64,000 bases of DNA, from the NCBI GenBank assembly GCA_963823495.1, contig CAWGLV010000001.1:2046001-2110000 (forward strand). Direction: 5' to 3'. This stretch comes from DATDAH01 sp963823495 (GTDB lineage Bacteria > Actinomycetota > Acidimicrobiia > Acidimicrobiales > DATDAH01). The notes beneath the pieces were generated by a model. That model was not told the origin of the DNA. It worked only from the letters and a program-made list of their open reading frames with translations, and searched no databases. Shown piece after piece: positions 27,354 to 36,378 of this stretch. A program made the position numbers and the translations under genes. How positions within the stretch are numbered: the first letter of the stretch is position 1; the number at the start of each line of letters is the position of its first letter.

Positions 27354-28549
27354 TGCGCCGAATGGGCCCGGGGGTGGCGGTGGTGGTCGCGACCGCGGTC
27401 GACATCGGGGGGCTGCTCGCCCTGCGGGAGACGATGGGCTGGCCCATACCTCTGGCCGATGCCCTCGCCCTGGCCGTGGCCGCACCGGTGTCGTACGTCC
27501 TGCATCGGGCCACGGACCGGGGCGCCGACCCCTTCGTGCGCTGGGCGCGGGACCCCGTCGGGTTCTCCCGCGTGGCCGTCGTCGCCGGTGTGGTCGACGT
27601 GGCGGTGCTGTCGATCCTCGTCGCGATGGTCGGCGAACCGGCGCTGCCCGTCCTGTTCGGGCTCAAGGCGGTCGCGGTGGGTGTCGCCGCACTGGCGCGC
27701 GTCGTGGGCCATCGCCGGATCCTCCTGCGGGCGGTCCAGGCCGGTCAGGCCGCACCGTCGGCTCGACCGCCGGCCCCCGGCGACCGTCGGCTCTCGGTGG
27801 TGTTGCCGTCCTTCCGCCAACCCGAGGAGGTCGCGGCTGCCGTCGGGCGGGTGCGGGCCGCCCTGACCCCCGCCCTCGGCGCCCACGAGGTCGAGGTCAT
27901 CGTGGTCGACGACGGCTCCGGCGACGACACGGCGGACCGCGCCGAAGCCGCCGGAGCGGATCGAGTCGTGGTCCATCGGGAGAACCGGGGCAAGGGCGCG
28001 GCGGTCCGATCCGGGGCGGCGGTGGCCCGGGGCCGGACGATCGCCTTCACCGATGCCGACCTGGCCTATGACCCCGCCCAGCTCCTGGCGCTGCTGGACC
28101 GCGTGGAGGCGGGTTGGGACGTGGCCGTGGGGAGCCGCCGCCACACCGATGCGGTCACCCTCGTGCGGGCCCGGCGCCTGCGCGAGGCGGGCGGGCGGAT
28201 CATCAACCTCCTCACCCAGGCGGTCCTCCTGGGTCACTACCGCGACACCCAGTGCGGCCTGAAGGGCTTCCGGGCCGACGTCGTACCCGTCGTGCTCGGC
28301 CAGGGCCTCATCGACGGGTTCGCGTTCGACATCGAGCTGTTCCACCTCGTCGAGCGCAACGGCCTCTCGCTGGTCGAGGTGCCCGTGCAGGTGGTCAACT
28401 CCGCGCGGTCCAGCGTGCACGTCGCCCGCGACGGCGTCCGGCTGGTGCGGGACCTCTTTCGCATCCGGCGCAACGCCGCCGCGGGCCGCTACGCGGCCAC
28501 CTCGGACCTCCCGGACCCGCTACCGGAGGGTCGCGGCTCGGTAGGCTGA
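27353..28549 (+). CDS. GtrA-like membrane domain fused to family 2 glycosyltransferase
   Basis: Encodes 398 residues. The first about 130 contain four hydrophobic segments resembling GtrA-type flippase domains. Residues about 143-360 are a dolichyl-phosphate-glucose/mannose synthase-like GT2 domain: LSVVLPSFRQPEEV, VIVVDDGSGDDT, NRGKGAAVRSGA, FTDADLAYDP (metal-binding DAD) and DTQCGLKGFRAD. It would transfer sugar from a nucleotide donor to polyprenyl phosphate, and the membrane part may move the product outward, where the upstream GT-C-like protein could use it. The two genes overlap, supporting a shared pathway. Confidence 0.84.
   Translation: MRRMGPGVAVVVATAVDIGGLLALRETMGWPIPLADALALAVAAPVSYVLHRATDRGADPFVRWARDPVGFSRVAVVAGVVDVAVLSILVAMVGEPALPVLFGLKAVAVGVAALARVVGHRRILLRAVQAGQAAPSARPPAPGDRRLSVVLPSFRQPEEVAAAVGRVRAALTPALGAHEVEVIVVDDGSGDDTADRAEAAGADRVVVHRENRGKGAAVRSGAAVARGRTIAFTDADLAYDPAQLLALLDRVEAGWDVAVGSRRHTDAVTLVRARRLREAGGRIINLLTQAVLLGHYRDTQCGLKGFRADVVPVVLGQGLIDGFAFDIELFHLVERNGLSLVEVPVQVVNSARSSVHVARDGVRLVRDLFRIRRNAAAGRYAATSDLPDPLPEGRGSVG
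28542..28547 (+). promoter_or_regulatory. Possible -10 box of the phosphomannomutase gene
   Basis: TAGGCT lies inside the end of the preceding gene. Its last T is 8 bases before an in-frame TTG (28555), or 41 bases before the preferred GTG 28588. Confidence 0.35.
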
Positions 28550-28587
28550 GCGACTTGGCCGCTTCGCCCCCCCGCTCCGCCGCGCCC

Positions 28588-29964
28588 GTGGCTCCGGACC
28601 GCCTGGCCGCCGTCTTCAAGGCCTACGACATCCGGGGGCTCGCCCCCGAACAGCTCGACGCCGACCTGTGTGCGGCGGTCGGTGCGGCTTTCGGGGCCTA
28701 CGTGGCCGAGTCCGACGGCGCCGAGCGGGTAGTCGTCGCCCGGGACATGCGGCCCACCGGCCCGGCCCTGGTGGAGGCGTTCGCCGAGGGGGTGACCAGC
28801 CAGGGCCTCGACGTGGTCGACGTCGGGCTGGGCTCCACCGACATGCTCTACTTCGCCGCCGGGGTCCTCGACGCCCCGGGGGCGATGTTCACCGCCTCGC
28901 ACAACCCGGCCGGTTACAACGGCATCAAGCTCTGCCTGTCGGGTGCCCGCCCCGTGGGGGAGGAGACGGGTCTGGCCGACATCCGCGCCCGGGCCGAAGT
29001 CGGGGTTCCGCCGGTCGGCGCCCCGGGCGCCCGTCGCGAGGACGAGGTGCTCTCCCGCTTCGCCGACCACGTGCGCTCCTTCGTGCCCCTCGACTCCCTG
29101 CAGCCCCTGAAGGTCGTGGCCGACACCGCCAACGGCATGGGTGGCCTCGTGGTGCCCGCCGTGTTCGAGTCGCTGCCCTTCGAGGTGGAGATCCTCTTCC
29201 CCGAACTGGACGGCACGTTCCCGAACCACCCGGCCGACCCCATCCAGCCCGAGAACCAGCGGGACCTGCAAGCCCGCGTGCTGGCGACCGCCGCCGATGT
29301 CGGTCTGGCCTTCGATGGCGACGCCGACCGGGTGTTCCTGGTCGACGAGCGGGCCCAGCTCCTGTCCGGCTCCCTGACCACGGCGATCGTGGCCGACGAG
29401 ATGCTCAGCCGCGAGCCGGGGGGCACGGTCATCCACAACCTGATCTGTTCCAAGACCGTGCCCGAAGTGGTACGGGAGGCCGGTGGCGAGCCGGTCCGGA
29501 CCCGGGTCGGGCACTCCTTCATCAAGGCCGTCATGGCCGAGACCGGCGCCGTCTTCGGCGGGGAGCACTCGGGTCACTACTACTTCCGCGACAACTACCG
29601 CGCCGACTCCGGGCTCATCGCCGCGCTGGTGGTGCTCGACGTGCTCGGACGATCCGGGAAGCCGTTGTCGGAGTTGCGGCGACCCTACGAGCGCTACGCC
29701 GCGTCCGGTGAGATCAACACCGAGGTCCCGGACCCGCGAGCCGTCATCGATGTCGTGGCCACCCGCTTCGCCGACGCCGACCAGGACCGCCTCGACGGAC
29801 TCACCGTGGACCTCGGGGACTGGTGGTTCAACCTGCGACCGTCCAACACCGAGCCGCTGCTCCGACTGAACCTCGAAGCCCCCGACGCGGAGGCCTGCGC
29901 CCAGCGGGTGGCGGAGGTGCGGGCCATGATGGAGCAGGCGGGCCGGGACCTCGGTCCGGCCTGA
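28588..29964 (+). CDS. manB: Phosphomannomutase/phosphoglucomutase
   Basis: Encodes 458 residues from GTG 28588, which leaves about 10 residues before KAYDIRG as in relatives. A TTG at 28555 behind a -10-like box would add 11 residues. All four domains are marked: the phosphoserine loop TASHNPAGYNGIKL, the magnesium loop FDGDADRVFLVD, the sugar-specificity loop GGEHSGHYYF and the phosphate-binding RPSNTEPLLRLNLE. It interconverts mannose 6- and 1-phosphate. It precedes a Trm112-like gene and the phosphomannose isomerase, forming the GDP-mannose supply set with the guanylyltransferase at 8 kb. Confidence 0.93.
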   Translation: MAPDRLAAVFKAYDIRGLAPEQLDADLCAAVGAAFGAYVAESDGAERVVVARDMRPTGPALVEAFAEGVTSQGLDVVDVGLGSTDMLYFAAGVLDAPGAMFTASHNPAGYNGIKLCLSGARPVGEETGLADIRARAEVGVPPVGAPGARREDEVLSRFADHVRSFVPLDSLQPLKVVADTANGMGGLVVPAVFESLPFEVEILFPELDGTFPNHPADPIQPENQRDLQARVLATAADVGLAFDGDADRVFLVDERAQLLSGSLTTAIVADEMLSREPGGTVIHNLICSKTVPEVVREAGGEPVRTRVGHSFIKAVMAETGAVFGGEHSGHYYFRDNYRADSGLIAALVVLDVLGRSGKPLSELRRPYERYAASGEINTEVPDPRAVIDVVATRFADADQDRLDGLTVDLGDWWFNLRPSNTEPLLRLNLEAPDAEACAQRVAEVRAMMEQAGRDLGPA

Positions 29965-29975
29965 GTCGACGTTCG

Positions 29976-30010
29976 CACCCGACCGACCACACCCGACCGA
30001 CCACACCCGA
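29976..30010. repeat. Short 14-bp tandem repeat before the Trm112-like gene
   Basis: CACCCGACCGACCA occurs twice end to end (29976-29989, 29990-30003), plus a partial third copy. It fills the spacer between manB and the next gene. Probably replication slippage without function. Confidence 0.6.
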
Positions 30011-30023
30011 CACTGGAGAACCC

Positions 30024-30263
30024 ATGGCGCTCGACCCCCAGCTCCTCGAGATCCTGGCCTGCCCCGAGGACAAGGGCCCGCTGCTCTACTTCGAGGACGA
30101 GGCCCTGCTCTACAACCCCCGGCTCCAGCGCAAGTACCGCATAGAAGACGACATCCCCGTGATGCTGGTCGAGGAGGCCGAGTCCGCCGACGACGCCGAA
30201 CACGGGCGGCTGCTCACGAAGGCCGACTCCGCCGGCATCGAACCGACCTTCGGTGACGCGTGA
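30024..30263 (+). CDS. Trm112-like (UPF0434) protein
   Basis: Encodes 79 residues after a GGAGA ribosome site. LLEILACPEDKGPLLYF, YNPRLQRKYRIEDDIPVML is the Trm112/YcaR pattern. Only one of the four cysteines of zinc-binding relatives is left, as in other actinobacterial members I recall, so this one likely binds no zinc. In eukaryotes Trm112 activates methyltransferases; the bacterial role is unknown. It is located between manB and the isomerase gene, a position common in actinobacteria. Confidence 0.85.
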   Translation: MALDPQLLEILACPEDKGPLLYFEDEALLYNPRLQRKYRIEDDIPVMLVEEAESADDAEHGRLLTKADSAGIEPTFGDA

Positions 30264-30318
30264 CGACCGAGCGGCGGAGCGGGTCGGCGGGCCGCAGCGG
30301 CCGGCAAGGCGATGAGCC

Positions 30319-31353
30319 ATGAGCACCGAGCGCGTCGACACGCTCGGGATGTTCGAGGCGGCCGCGGCCTTTCCCGAACAGATCGAGACCGCCATCGCCA
30401 CGGCCCATGCCGCCGAGGGGCTGCCTGACGGGGAGCACATCGACAACGTGCTGGTCCTCGGCATGGGCGGCAGCGGGGTGTCGGGTGACCTCCTGGCCCA
30501 CATCGCCGGGCCGTTCATGCCGCTGCCGGTCGTCGTGGTCAAGGGCTACGAGCCGCCGTCCTATGTCAACGACCGGACGCTGGTGTTCGCCATGTCCTTC
30601 TCGGGCGACACCGAGGAGACCCTCGAGGCGGTGACCACGGCGGCCAACGCCGGCGGTCGCGTCGTGGGGATCACCCGCGGCGGCGCCCTGGGCGAGGCCT
30701 GCCGGTCCTGGGGCGCACCGATCATCGGCATCGCCGACGACATCCCCCAGCCGCGGGCCGGTCTCGGCGCCCTGGCCGCGCCCATGATGATCACCCTCGA
30801 GCGCCTCGGCCTGTTCCATGGCGCCGAGGGCTGGCTCCGCTTCGCCATCGAGCAGCTCAAGGTCCGCCGGGACAAGCTGGTGCCCGCCGGGAACGCTGCG
30901 GAGCAGCTGGCCGACGCCTTGGCCCGCCGGGTGCCGATCATCTACGGCGGAGGTGGACTCGGCGGCCTGGCGGCCACGCGCTGGAAGACCGAGTTCAACG
31001 AGAACAGCCGGTCGCCGGCCTTCGCCAACACCAACCCCGAGCTGTGCCACAACGAGATCGCGGGCTGGGGCCAGAACGGGGACCTGACCCGTCAGGTCTT
31101 CGCGCTCGTCAACCTCCGCCACGACTTCGAGCACCCGCAGGTGACGGCTCGCTTCGACGTGATGGACCCGTGGCTGGACGAGGTCGTGGGGGACATCTTC
31201 GAGGTCCGGGCCGAGGGCGAGGGCAGCCTGGCCCAGCTCCTGGACCTCTGCATGGTGGGCACCTTCACCAGCCTCCACCTCGCCGTGCGCGAGGGCATCG
31301 ATCCCGGCCCCGTGCCCGTGCTCGACGAGCTCAAGGCCGCCCTCACCGACTAG
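30319..31353 (+). CDS. Bifunctional phosphoglucose/phosphomannose isomerase (SIS domain)
   Basis: Encodes 344 residues. It interconverts fructose 6-phosphate with glucose or mannose 6-phosphate. Two SIS subdomains are seen: VLGMGGSGVSGDLLAH (about 46-61), FAMSFSGDTEETLEAV, then YGGGGLGGLAATRWKTEFNENSR with the family's NPELCHNEIAGW catalytic region. A weak AAGG-type ribosome site precedes ATG 30319. With manB it supplies mannose 1-phosphate. It ends about 25 bases before the predicted ahcY promoter. Confidence 0.88.
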   Translation: MSTERVDTLGMFEAAAAFPEQIETAIATAHAAEGLPDGEHIDNVLVLGMGGSGVSGDLLAHIAGPFMPLPVVVVKGYEPPSYVNDRTLVFAMSFSGDTEETLEAVTTAANAGGRVVGITRGGALGEACRSWGAPIIGIADDIPQPRAGLGALAAPMMITLERLGLFHGAEGWLRFAIEQLKVRRDKLVPAGNAAEQLADALARRVPIIYGGGGLGGLAATRWKTEFNENSRSPAFANTNPELCHNEIAGWGQNGDLTRQVFALVNLRHDFEHPQVTARFDVMDPWLDEVVGDIFEVRAEGEGSLAQLLDLCMVGTFTSLHLAVREGIDPGPVPVLDELKAALTD

Positions 31354-31379
31354 AGGCCTGCGCACGGGGCCTGCGCCAC

Positions 31380-31385
31380 TACCCT
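31380..31385 (+). promoter_or_regulatory. Predicted -10 box of ahcY
   Basis: TACCCT followed by an about 78-base leader up to ATG 31469. The leader contains a 5-bp stem (CTGAC 31386-31390 with GTCAG 31410-31414) and a GAAAGG ribosome site. Unlike most promoters here it gives a leadered mRNA. Confidence 0.4.
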
Positions 31386-31468
31386 CTGACACCGGGCTGA
31401 CCGTGAGGCGTCAGTGGACCCCAGCCCCCGCACGAGAAACCCGAGAACCCCGCCCGAAAGGCACAACG

Positions 31469-32944
31469 ATGTCCACGAACACTGACGCGCGTCCGACCAC
31501 GGTCGCCGACGGCGACCACAAGGTCGCCGATCTCTCCCTCGCCCCGTTCGGCCGCAAGGAGATCCAACTGGCCGAGCACGAGATGCCCGGCCTGATGGCC
31601 CTGCGGGCCGAGTACTACGACAGCCAGCCGCTCGCCGGGGCCCGGATCATGGGCTCGCTGCACATGACCATCCAGACCGCGGTGCTCATCGAGACCCTCA
31701 CCGCCTTGGGCGCCCGGGTCCGCTGGGTGTCCTGCAACATCTTCTCCACCCAGGACCACGCGGCGGCCGCCGTCGTCGTCGGCCCCGACGGCACCGTCGA
31801 CAACCCCACCGGCGTGCCGGTCTACGCCTGGAAGGGCGAGACCCTCGAGGAGTACTGGTGGTGCACCGAGCAGGCGCTGGTGTGGCCCGACGCCGACGAG
31901 GGACCCAACATGATCCTGGACGACGGTGGCGACGCCACGATGCTGGTCCACCTCGGCACCGAGTACGAGCGGGCCGGAGCCGTGCCCGATCCATCGACGG
32001 CGGACTCCGAGGAGTTCGAGGTCGTGCTCCAGACGCTCACCCGGACCCTGGGCGAGGACCCCAAGCTCTGGCACCGCATCGGCCAGGGGATCAAGGGAGT
32101 CACCGAGGAGACCACCACCGGCGTCCACCGCCTGTATGAGCGCCATGCCGCCGGGTCGCTGCTCTTCCCCGCGATCAACGTCAACGACTCGGTCACCAAG
32201 TCCAAGTTCGACAACCTCTACGGCTGCCGTCACAGCCTCATCGACGGGATCAACCGGGCCACCGACGTGATGATCGGCGGCAAGGTCGCCGTGGTCTGCG
32301 GCTACGGCGACGTCGGCAAGGGCTGCGCCCAGTCCCTCCGCGGCCAGGGCGCCCGGGTCATCGTCACCGAGGTCGACCCCATCTGCGCGCTCCAGGCCGC
32401 GATGGAGGGCTTCCAGGTCACGACCCTCGAAAACGTCATCGACACCGCCGACATCTTCGTGACCGCCACCGGCAACAAGGACATCATCTCCGCCGAGCAC
32501 ATGGCCCGGATGAAGCACCAGGCCATCGTGGGCAACATCGGTCACTTCGACAACGAGATCGACATCGCCGGCATCAACAGGATGTCCGATGTGCAGAAGG
32601 TCGAGGTCAAGCCCCAGGTGCACGAGTACGTGTTCCCGGACGGGCACTCGGTGATCATGCTGGCCGAGGGTCGGCTGCTGAACCTCGGTTGTGCCACCGG
32701 CCACCCGAGCTTCGTGATGTCGAGCAGCTTCACCAACCAGGTGATCGCCCAGATCGAGCTGTTCGCCCACACCGACGCCTACGAGCTCGGTGTCCACGTG
32801 CTGCCCAAGCACCTCGACGAGAAGGTGGCGCGTCTGCACCTGGATGCCCTCGGGGTGAAGCTGACCGAGCTCAGCGAGGACCAGGCGGCCTACATCGGCG
32901 TGAAGCAGTCGGGTCCCTACAAGTCCTCCCATTACCGGTACTAG
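31469..32944 (+). CDS. ahcY: Adenosylhomocysteinase
   Basis: Encodes 491 residues from ATG 31469, with GAAAGG 8 bases upstream. It hydrolyses S-adenosylhomocysteine to adenosine and homocysteine with bound NAD. Signatures: SLHMTIQTAVLIETL, SCNIFSTQDHAAAA, the NAD-binding VCGYGDVGKGCAQSL, NIGHFDNEID, and the C-terminal SGPYKSSHYRY. The length includes the about 40-residue insertion seen in many bacterial enzymes. It lies downstream of the isomerase and before an SDR gene, 3 bases after its stop. MtnA nearby handles the related methylthioadenosine salvage step. Confidence 0.97.
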   Translation: MSTNTDARPTTVADGDHKVADLSLAPFGRKEIQLAEHEMPGLMALRAEYYDSQPLAGARIMGSLHMTIQTAVLIETLTALGARVRWVSCNIFSTQDHAAAAVVVGPDGTVDNPTGVPVYAWKGETLEEYWWCTEQALVWPDADEGPNMILDDGGDATMLVHLGTEYERAGAVPDPSTADSEEFEVVLQTLTRTLGEDPKLWHRIGQGIKGVTEETTTGVHRLYERHAAGSLLFPAINVNDSVTKSKFDNLYGCRHSLIDGINRATDVMIGGKVAVVCGYGDVGKGCAQSLRGQGARVIVTEVDPICALQAAMEGFQVTTLENVIDTADIFVTATGNKDIISAEHMARMKHQAIVGNIGHFDNEIDIAGINRMSDVQKVEVKPQVHEYVFPDGHSVIMLAEGRLLNLGCATGHPSFVMSSSFTNQVIAQIELFAHTDAYELGVHVLPKHLDEKVARLHLDALGVKLTELSEDQAAYIGVKQSGPYKSSHYRY

Positions 32945-32947
32945 GGC

Positions 32948-33769
32948 GTGGACGACCTGGAGGGGAAGGTCGCGGTCGTCACCGGCGCGGCCAGCGGGAT
33001 CGGTCGGGCCCTGGCCGACCGCTGGGTGACCGAGGGCATGAAGGTCGTCCTGGCCGACATCGAGGGGATCCCCCTCGAGGCGGCCCGGGACGAGCTCGAT
33101 GCCGCCGGAGCCGACGTCCTGGCGGTACGGACCGACGTGTCCGACGCGGCGCAGGTCGACGCCCTCGCCGCGGCCACTCTCGAGCACTTCGGTGCGGTGC
33201 ACCTGGTGTGCAACAACGCCGGGGTGGGTGGTGGCGGCCTGAGTTGGGAGGCCGGCCTCGACGAGTGGGACTGGGTCCTGGGGGTCAACCTCCTCGGGGT
33301 CGTGCACGGCATCAGGTCCTTCGTGCCCCACCTCGTCGCCCAGGACGAGGGCCACGTGGTCAACACGGCCTCGATCGCCGGGTTCGCCTATGCCCCGATG
33401 ATGGGCCCGTACAACGCCTCGAAGGCGGCGGTGGTCGCGATCTCCGAGACCTTGAAGGCAGAGCTGGGGCTGCAGGGCTCGAAGGTGGGCGTGAGCGTGC
33501 TGTGCCCGGGCTGGGTCAACACCCGCATCCATGAGTCGGACCGCAACCGGCCGGGTGGTCCGGTGACCGATGGCCTCCTCGCGGAGGGCCGCGACATGAT
33601 GAAGCAGGTCCTGGCCTCCGGGAAGGAGCCCGACGAGGTCGCCCACCTCGTGGCCGCCGCGGTGCGGGAAGGCGCCACCCACGTGTTCACCGGCGACGAG
33701 TGGATCGACCTGGCCCGCAACCGCATGCAGACCGTCCTCACCGAGTTGCCCGCCGGCGCCGGGAACTGA
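32948..33769 (+). CDS. SDR family NAD(P)-dependent oxidoreductase
   Basis: Encodes 273 residues from GTG 32948. A classical SDR: VVTGAASGIGRALADR, DIEGIPLE (an acidic residue that favours NAD), NNAGVGGGG, the catalytic serine in NTASIAGF and YNASKAAV as YxxxK. The C-terminal part, ending RNRMQTVLTELPAGAGN, resembles short-chain dehydrogenases annotated for steroid or alcohol substrates. It is 3 bases after ahcY and 13 bases before mtnA, so it is probably cotranscribed, although a metabolic link to SAM recycling is not obvious. Confidence 0.85.
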   Translation: MDDLEGKVAVVTGAASGIGRALADRWVTEGMKVVLADIEGIPLEAARDELDAAGADVLAVRTDVSDAAQVDALAAATLEHFGAVHLVCNNAGVGGGGLSWEAGLDEWDWVLGVNLLGVVHGIRSFVPHLVAQDEGHVVNTASIAGFAYAPMMGPYNASKAAVVAISETLKAELGLQGSKVGVSVLCPGWVNTRIHESDRNRPGGPVTDGLLAEGRDMMKQVLASGKEPDEVAHLVAAAVREGATHVFTGDEWIDLARNRMQTVLTELPAGAGN

Positions 33770-33782
33770 CCGCGGCACGCAG

Positions 33783-34712
<930 letters not shown>

Positions 34713-34736
<24 letters not shown>

Positions 34737-34985
34737 CGACCGCCCGACGGCATCTCACCCGAGGCGTGACGACCGACCGACGGCATCTCACCCGAGGCGT
34801 GACGACCGCCCGACGGCATCTCACCCGAGGCGTGACGACCGCCCGACGGCATCTCACCCGAGGCGTGACGACCGCCCGACGGCATCTCACCCGAGGCGTG
34901 ACGACCGCCCGACGGCATCTCACCCGAGGCGTGACGACCGCCCGACGGCATCTCACCCGAGGCGTGACGACCGCCCGACGGCATC
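34713..34985. repeat. 33-bp tandem repeat array, 8.3 copies, seeded by the end of mtnA
   Basis: The unit GACGGCATCTCACCCGAGGC + GTGACGACCGCCC is repeated at 34713, 34746, 34779, 34812, 34845, 34878, 34911 and 34944, with 9 bases of a ninth copy. The only variation seen is one C-to-A change in the second copy. The first copy encodes the mtnA C-terminus and stop. Each unit contains TCAC-N7-GTGA dyad symmetry. Because 33 is divisible by 3, false 11-residue-repeat reading frames stay open on both strands. The array fills nearly the whole gap to the comF promoter. Confidence 0.95.
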
Positions 34986-35007
34986 GGAGCCTGTCACCCC
35001 CCGCTCG

Positions 35008-35013
35008 TAGGTT
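35008..35013 (+). promoter_or_regulatory. Predicted -10 box of the ComF-family gene
   Basis: TAGGTT ends 7 bases before ATG 35020, just past the tandem array, so the array occupies the upstream promoter region. Confidence 0.5.
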
Positions 35014-35019
35014 CACGAG

Positions 35020-35592
35020 ATGCTGCTGGCGACGCCCTGTGTGGCCTGTGACCGCGACGACGGTCCGGTGTGCGCGGCCTGTGCCGCGGCGTTGACCCCC
35101 GTCGGCACCCATGAGGTCATCGGTCTCGATCGGACCTGGGTCCTCATGGTCTACGAGGGCGTCGGTCGGGAGTTGGTCCGGGGCCTCAAGTTCACGAACC
35201 GTCGGGCCGCCCTCGGTCGCCTGGCCTCATCGGCCGCCGCGCTGGTGGACCGATCGGTGGACGCCGTGACCTGGGTGCCCGCCAGCCCCGGCCACCGTCG
35301 GGCACGGGGCTATGACCAGGGTGCGCTGCTCGCCCGACGGGTCGCGACATCCCTCGACCGACCGGCTCGGCGCCTGCTGACCAGAGTGGACGACCGACCC
35401 CAGACGGGGCGGAACCGCTCCGCCCGCCTCACCGGTCCGGCCCTGAGGGCGAAGGGGAGGGTCACGGGCGTGGTCCTGGTGGTGGACGACGTCCTGACCA
35501 CGGGTGGCTCACTGGCGGCGGCCGCCCGCTCACTGCGCGGTGCGGGGGCCGCCTCGGTCTACGGGCTCGCGCTGGCGGCCACGCCGGGTTGA
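35020..35592 (+). CDS. ComF family phosphoribosyltransferase-like protein
   Basis: Encodes 190 residues. An N-terminal zinc-finger-like CVAC...CAAC (residues 7-24) is followed by a type I phosphoribosyltransferase fold with RGYDQGALLAR, RNRSAR and the PRPP loop VVLVVDDVLTTGGSLAAA. ComF proteins take part in DNA uptake in naturally competent bacteria, but many actinobacterial copies have no proven role. It is followed 31 bases later by a regulator-like gene and then secA, a common actinobacterial neighbourhood. Confidence 0.87.
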   Translation: MLLATPCVACDRDDGPVCAACAAALTPVGTHEVIGLDRTWVLMVYEGVGRELVRGLKFTNRRAALGRLASSAAALVDRSVDAVTWVPASPGHRRARGYDQGALLARRVATSLDRPARRLLTRVDDRPQTGRNRSARLTGPALRAKGRVTGVVLVVDDVLTTGGSLAAAARSLRGAGAASVYGLALAATPG

Positions 35593-35623
35593 GAGGGCCG
35601 GTTCACCTGCCGATAGAGGGGGC

Positions 35624-36343
35624 GTGGAACTGCTCCTGGACGACGCCGACCCGTTCTTCGGGGGCGATGACCTCCCGGAGTTCTTCGGGGGCGATGACCT
35701 CCCTGACGACCCCGTGCGGGTCGTCCTCGGCGACGACAACGGGCTGTACCGCCGGGGGCTGTTGACCGCTCTCGAGGACGAGGTCGACCTGGAGGTCGTC
35801 GCCGAAGCCGGTCCGGGTCCCGACCTGATCGCCGCCGTGCGGGCGCTCGCCCCCGACGTGGTGGTGTGCTCGCTGAGCATGGGCCACGCCGGAGGCGTCG
35901 AGACCACCTACGCGATCACCGAGGTGATGCCCCTCGTCCGGGTGGCCGTGTTGACCACCGACCAGGATCCTCGGGACAAGACGGTGGCCGCGGTCCGGGC
36001 CGGAGCGCTCGGCGAACTGGACAAGGTCGACGCCCTCGAGGAGGCCGCTCGGGTCATCCGGGGCCTCCACGGCGGCTGGCCCGTCCTCGGAACCGCAACG
36101 TGGGTCGGCGTGGCCGCGGAGGTCCCGACCTGGTTGGCGCCGGGTGATTCCCTGGGGACGCGTGAGGGCGTGGTCCTTGCCTCGCTGGCCGAAGGCGGGG
36201 ACTGGGCGACCGCCGCCGGCCTCGCCGGGATCCGGGCCGAGGCGGCCCGCAACCAGGTGCGCAACCTCCTGGCCCGGGGACGGGCCACCGGCTACCCGGA
36301 CGCAGCCCAGGCCGCGCGGGGGGCGGGGCTGGTGGGTGCCTGA
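35624..36343 (+). CDS. Atypical (pseudo-receiver) response-regulator-like protein
   Basis: Encodes 239 residues from GTG 35624. An acidic leader with a duplicated FFGGDDLPE block is followed by a receiver-like fold: VRVVLGDDNGLYRRGLL, then PDVVVCSLSMGHAGGVETT, VAVLTTDQDP and LGELDKVDALEEAARVI. The usual phosphoacceptor aspartate of NarL-type receivers is serine 83 here. The C-terminal GTREGVVLASLAEGG...RNQVRNLLARGRATG aligns loosely with a LuxR-type HTH. It is likely an orphan regulator that works without phosphorylation. No kinase gene lies nearby. The position between comF and secA is where other actinobacteria carry related orphan regulators. Confidence 0.72.
   Translation: MELLLDDADPFFGGDDLPEFFGGDDLPDDPVRVVLGDDNGLYRRGLLTALEDEVDLEVVAEAGPGPDLIAAVRALAPDVVVCSLSMGHAGGVETTYAITEVMPLVRVAVLTTDQDPRDKTVAAVRAGALGELDKVDALEEAARVIRGLHGGWPVLGTATWVGVAAEVPTWLAPGDSLGTREGVVLASLAEGGDWATAAGLAGIRAEAARNQVRNLLARGRATGYPDAAQAARGAGLVGA
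35654..35707. repeat. 27-bp in-frame tandem duplication in the regulator gene
   Basis: Two copies of a 27-bp unit beginning TTCTTCGGGGGCGATGACCT (35654 and 35681) duplicate nine residues (FFGGDDLPE, FFGGDDLPD) ahead of the receiver domain. The few differences suggest a recent event. Confidence 0.8.
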
Positions 36344-36363
36344 GGGTCCCGCGGGCGCCCCGG

Positions 36364-36369
36364 TAGCCT
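36364..36369 (+). promoter_or_regulatory. Predicted -10 box of secA
   Basis: TAGCCT ends 10 bases before GTG 36379 and no ribosome site lies between, consistent with a leaderless or nearly leaderless secA transcript. Confidence 0.45.
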
Positions 36370-36378
36370 CCATCAACC

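Noticed and set aside
31386..31468. SAH riboswitch in the ahcY leader
   Set aside because: The leader has only a weak 5-bp stem, and I cannot find the conserved core or pseudoknot of the known SAH element. An RNA covariance-model search would decide.
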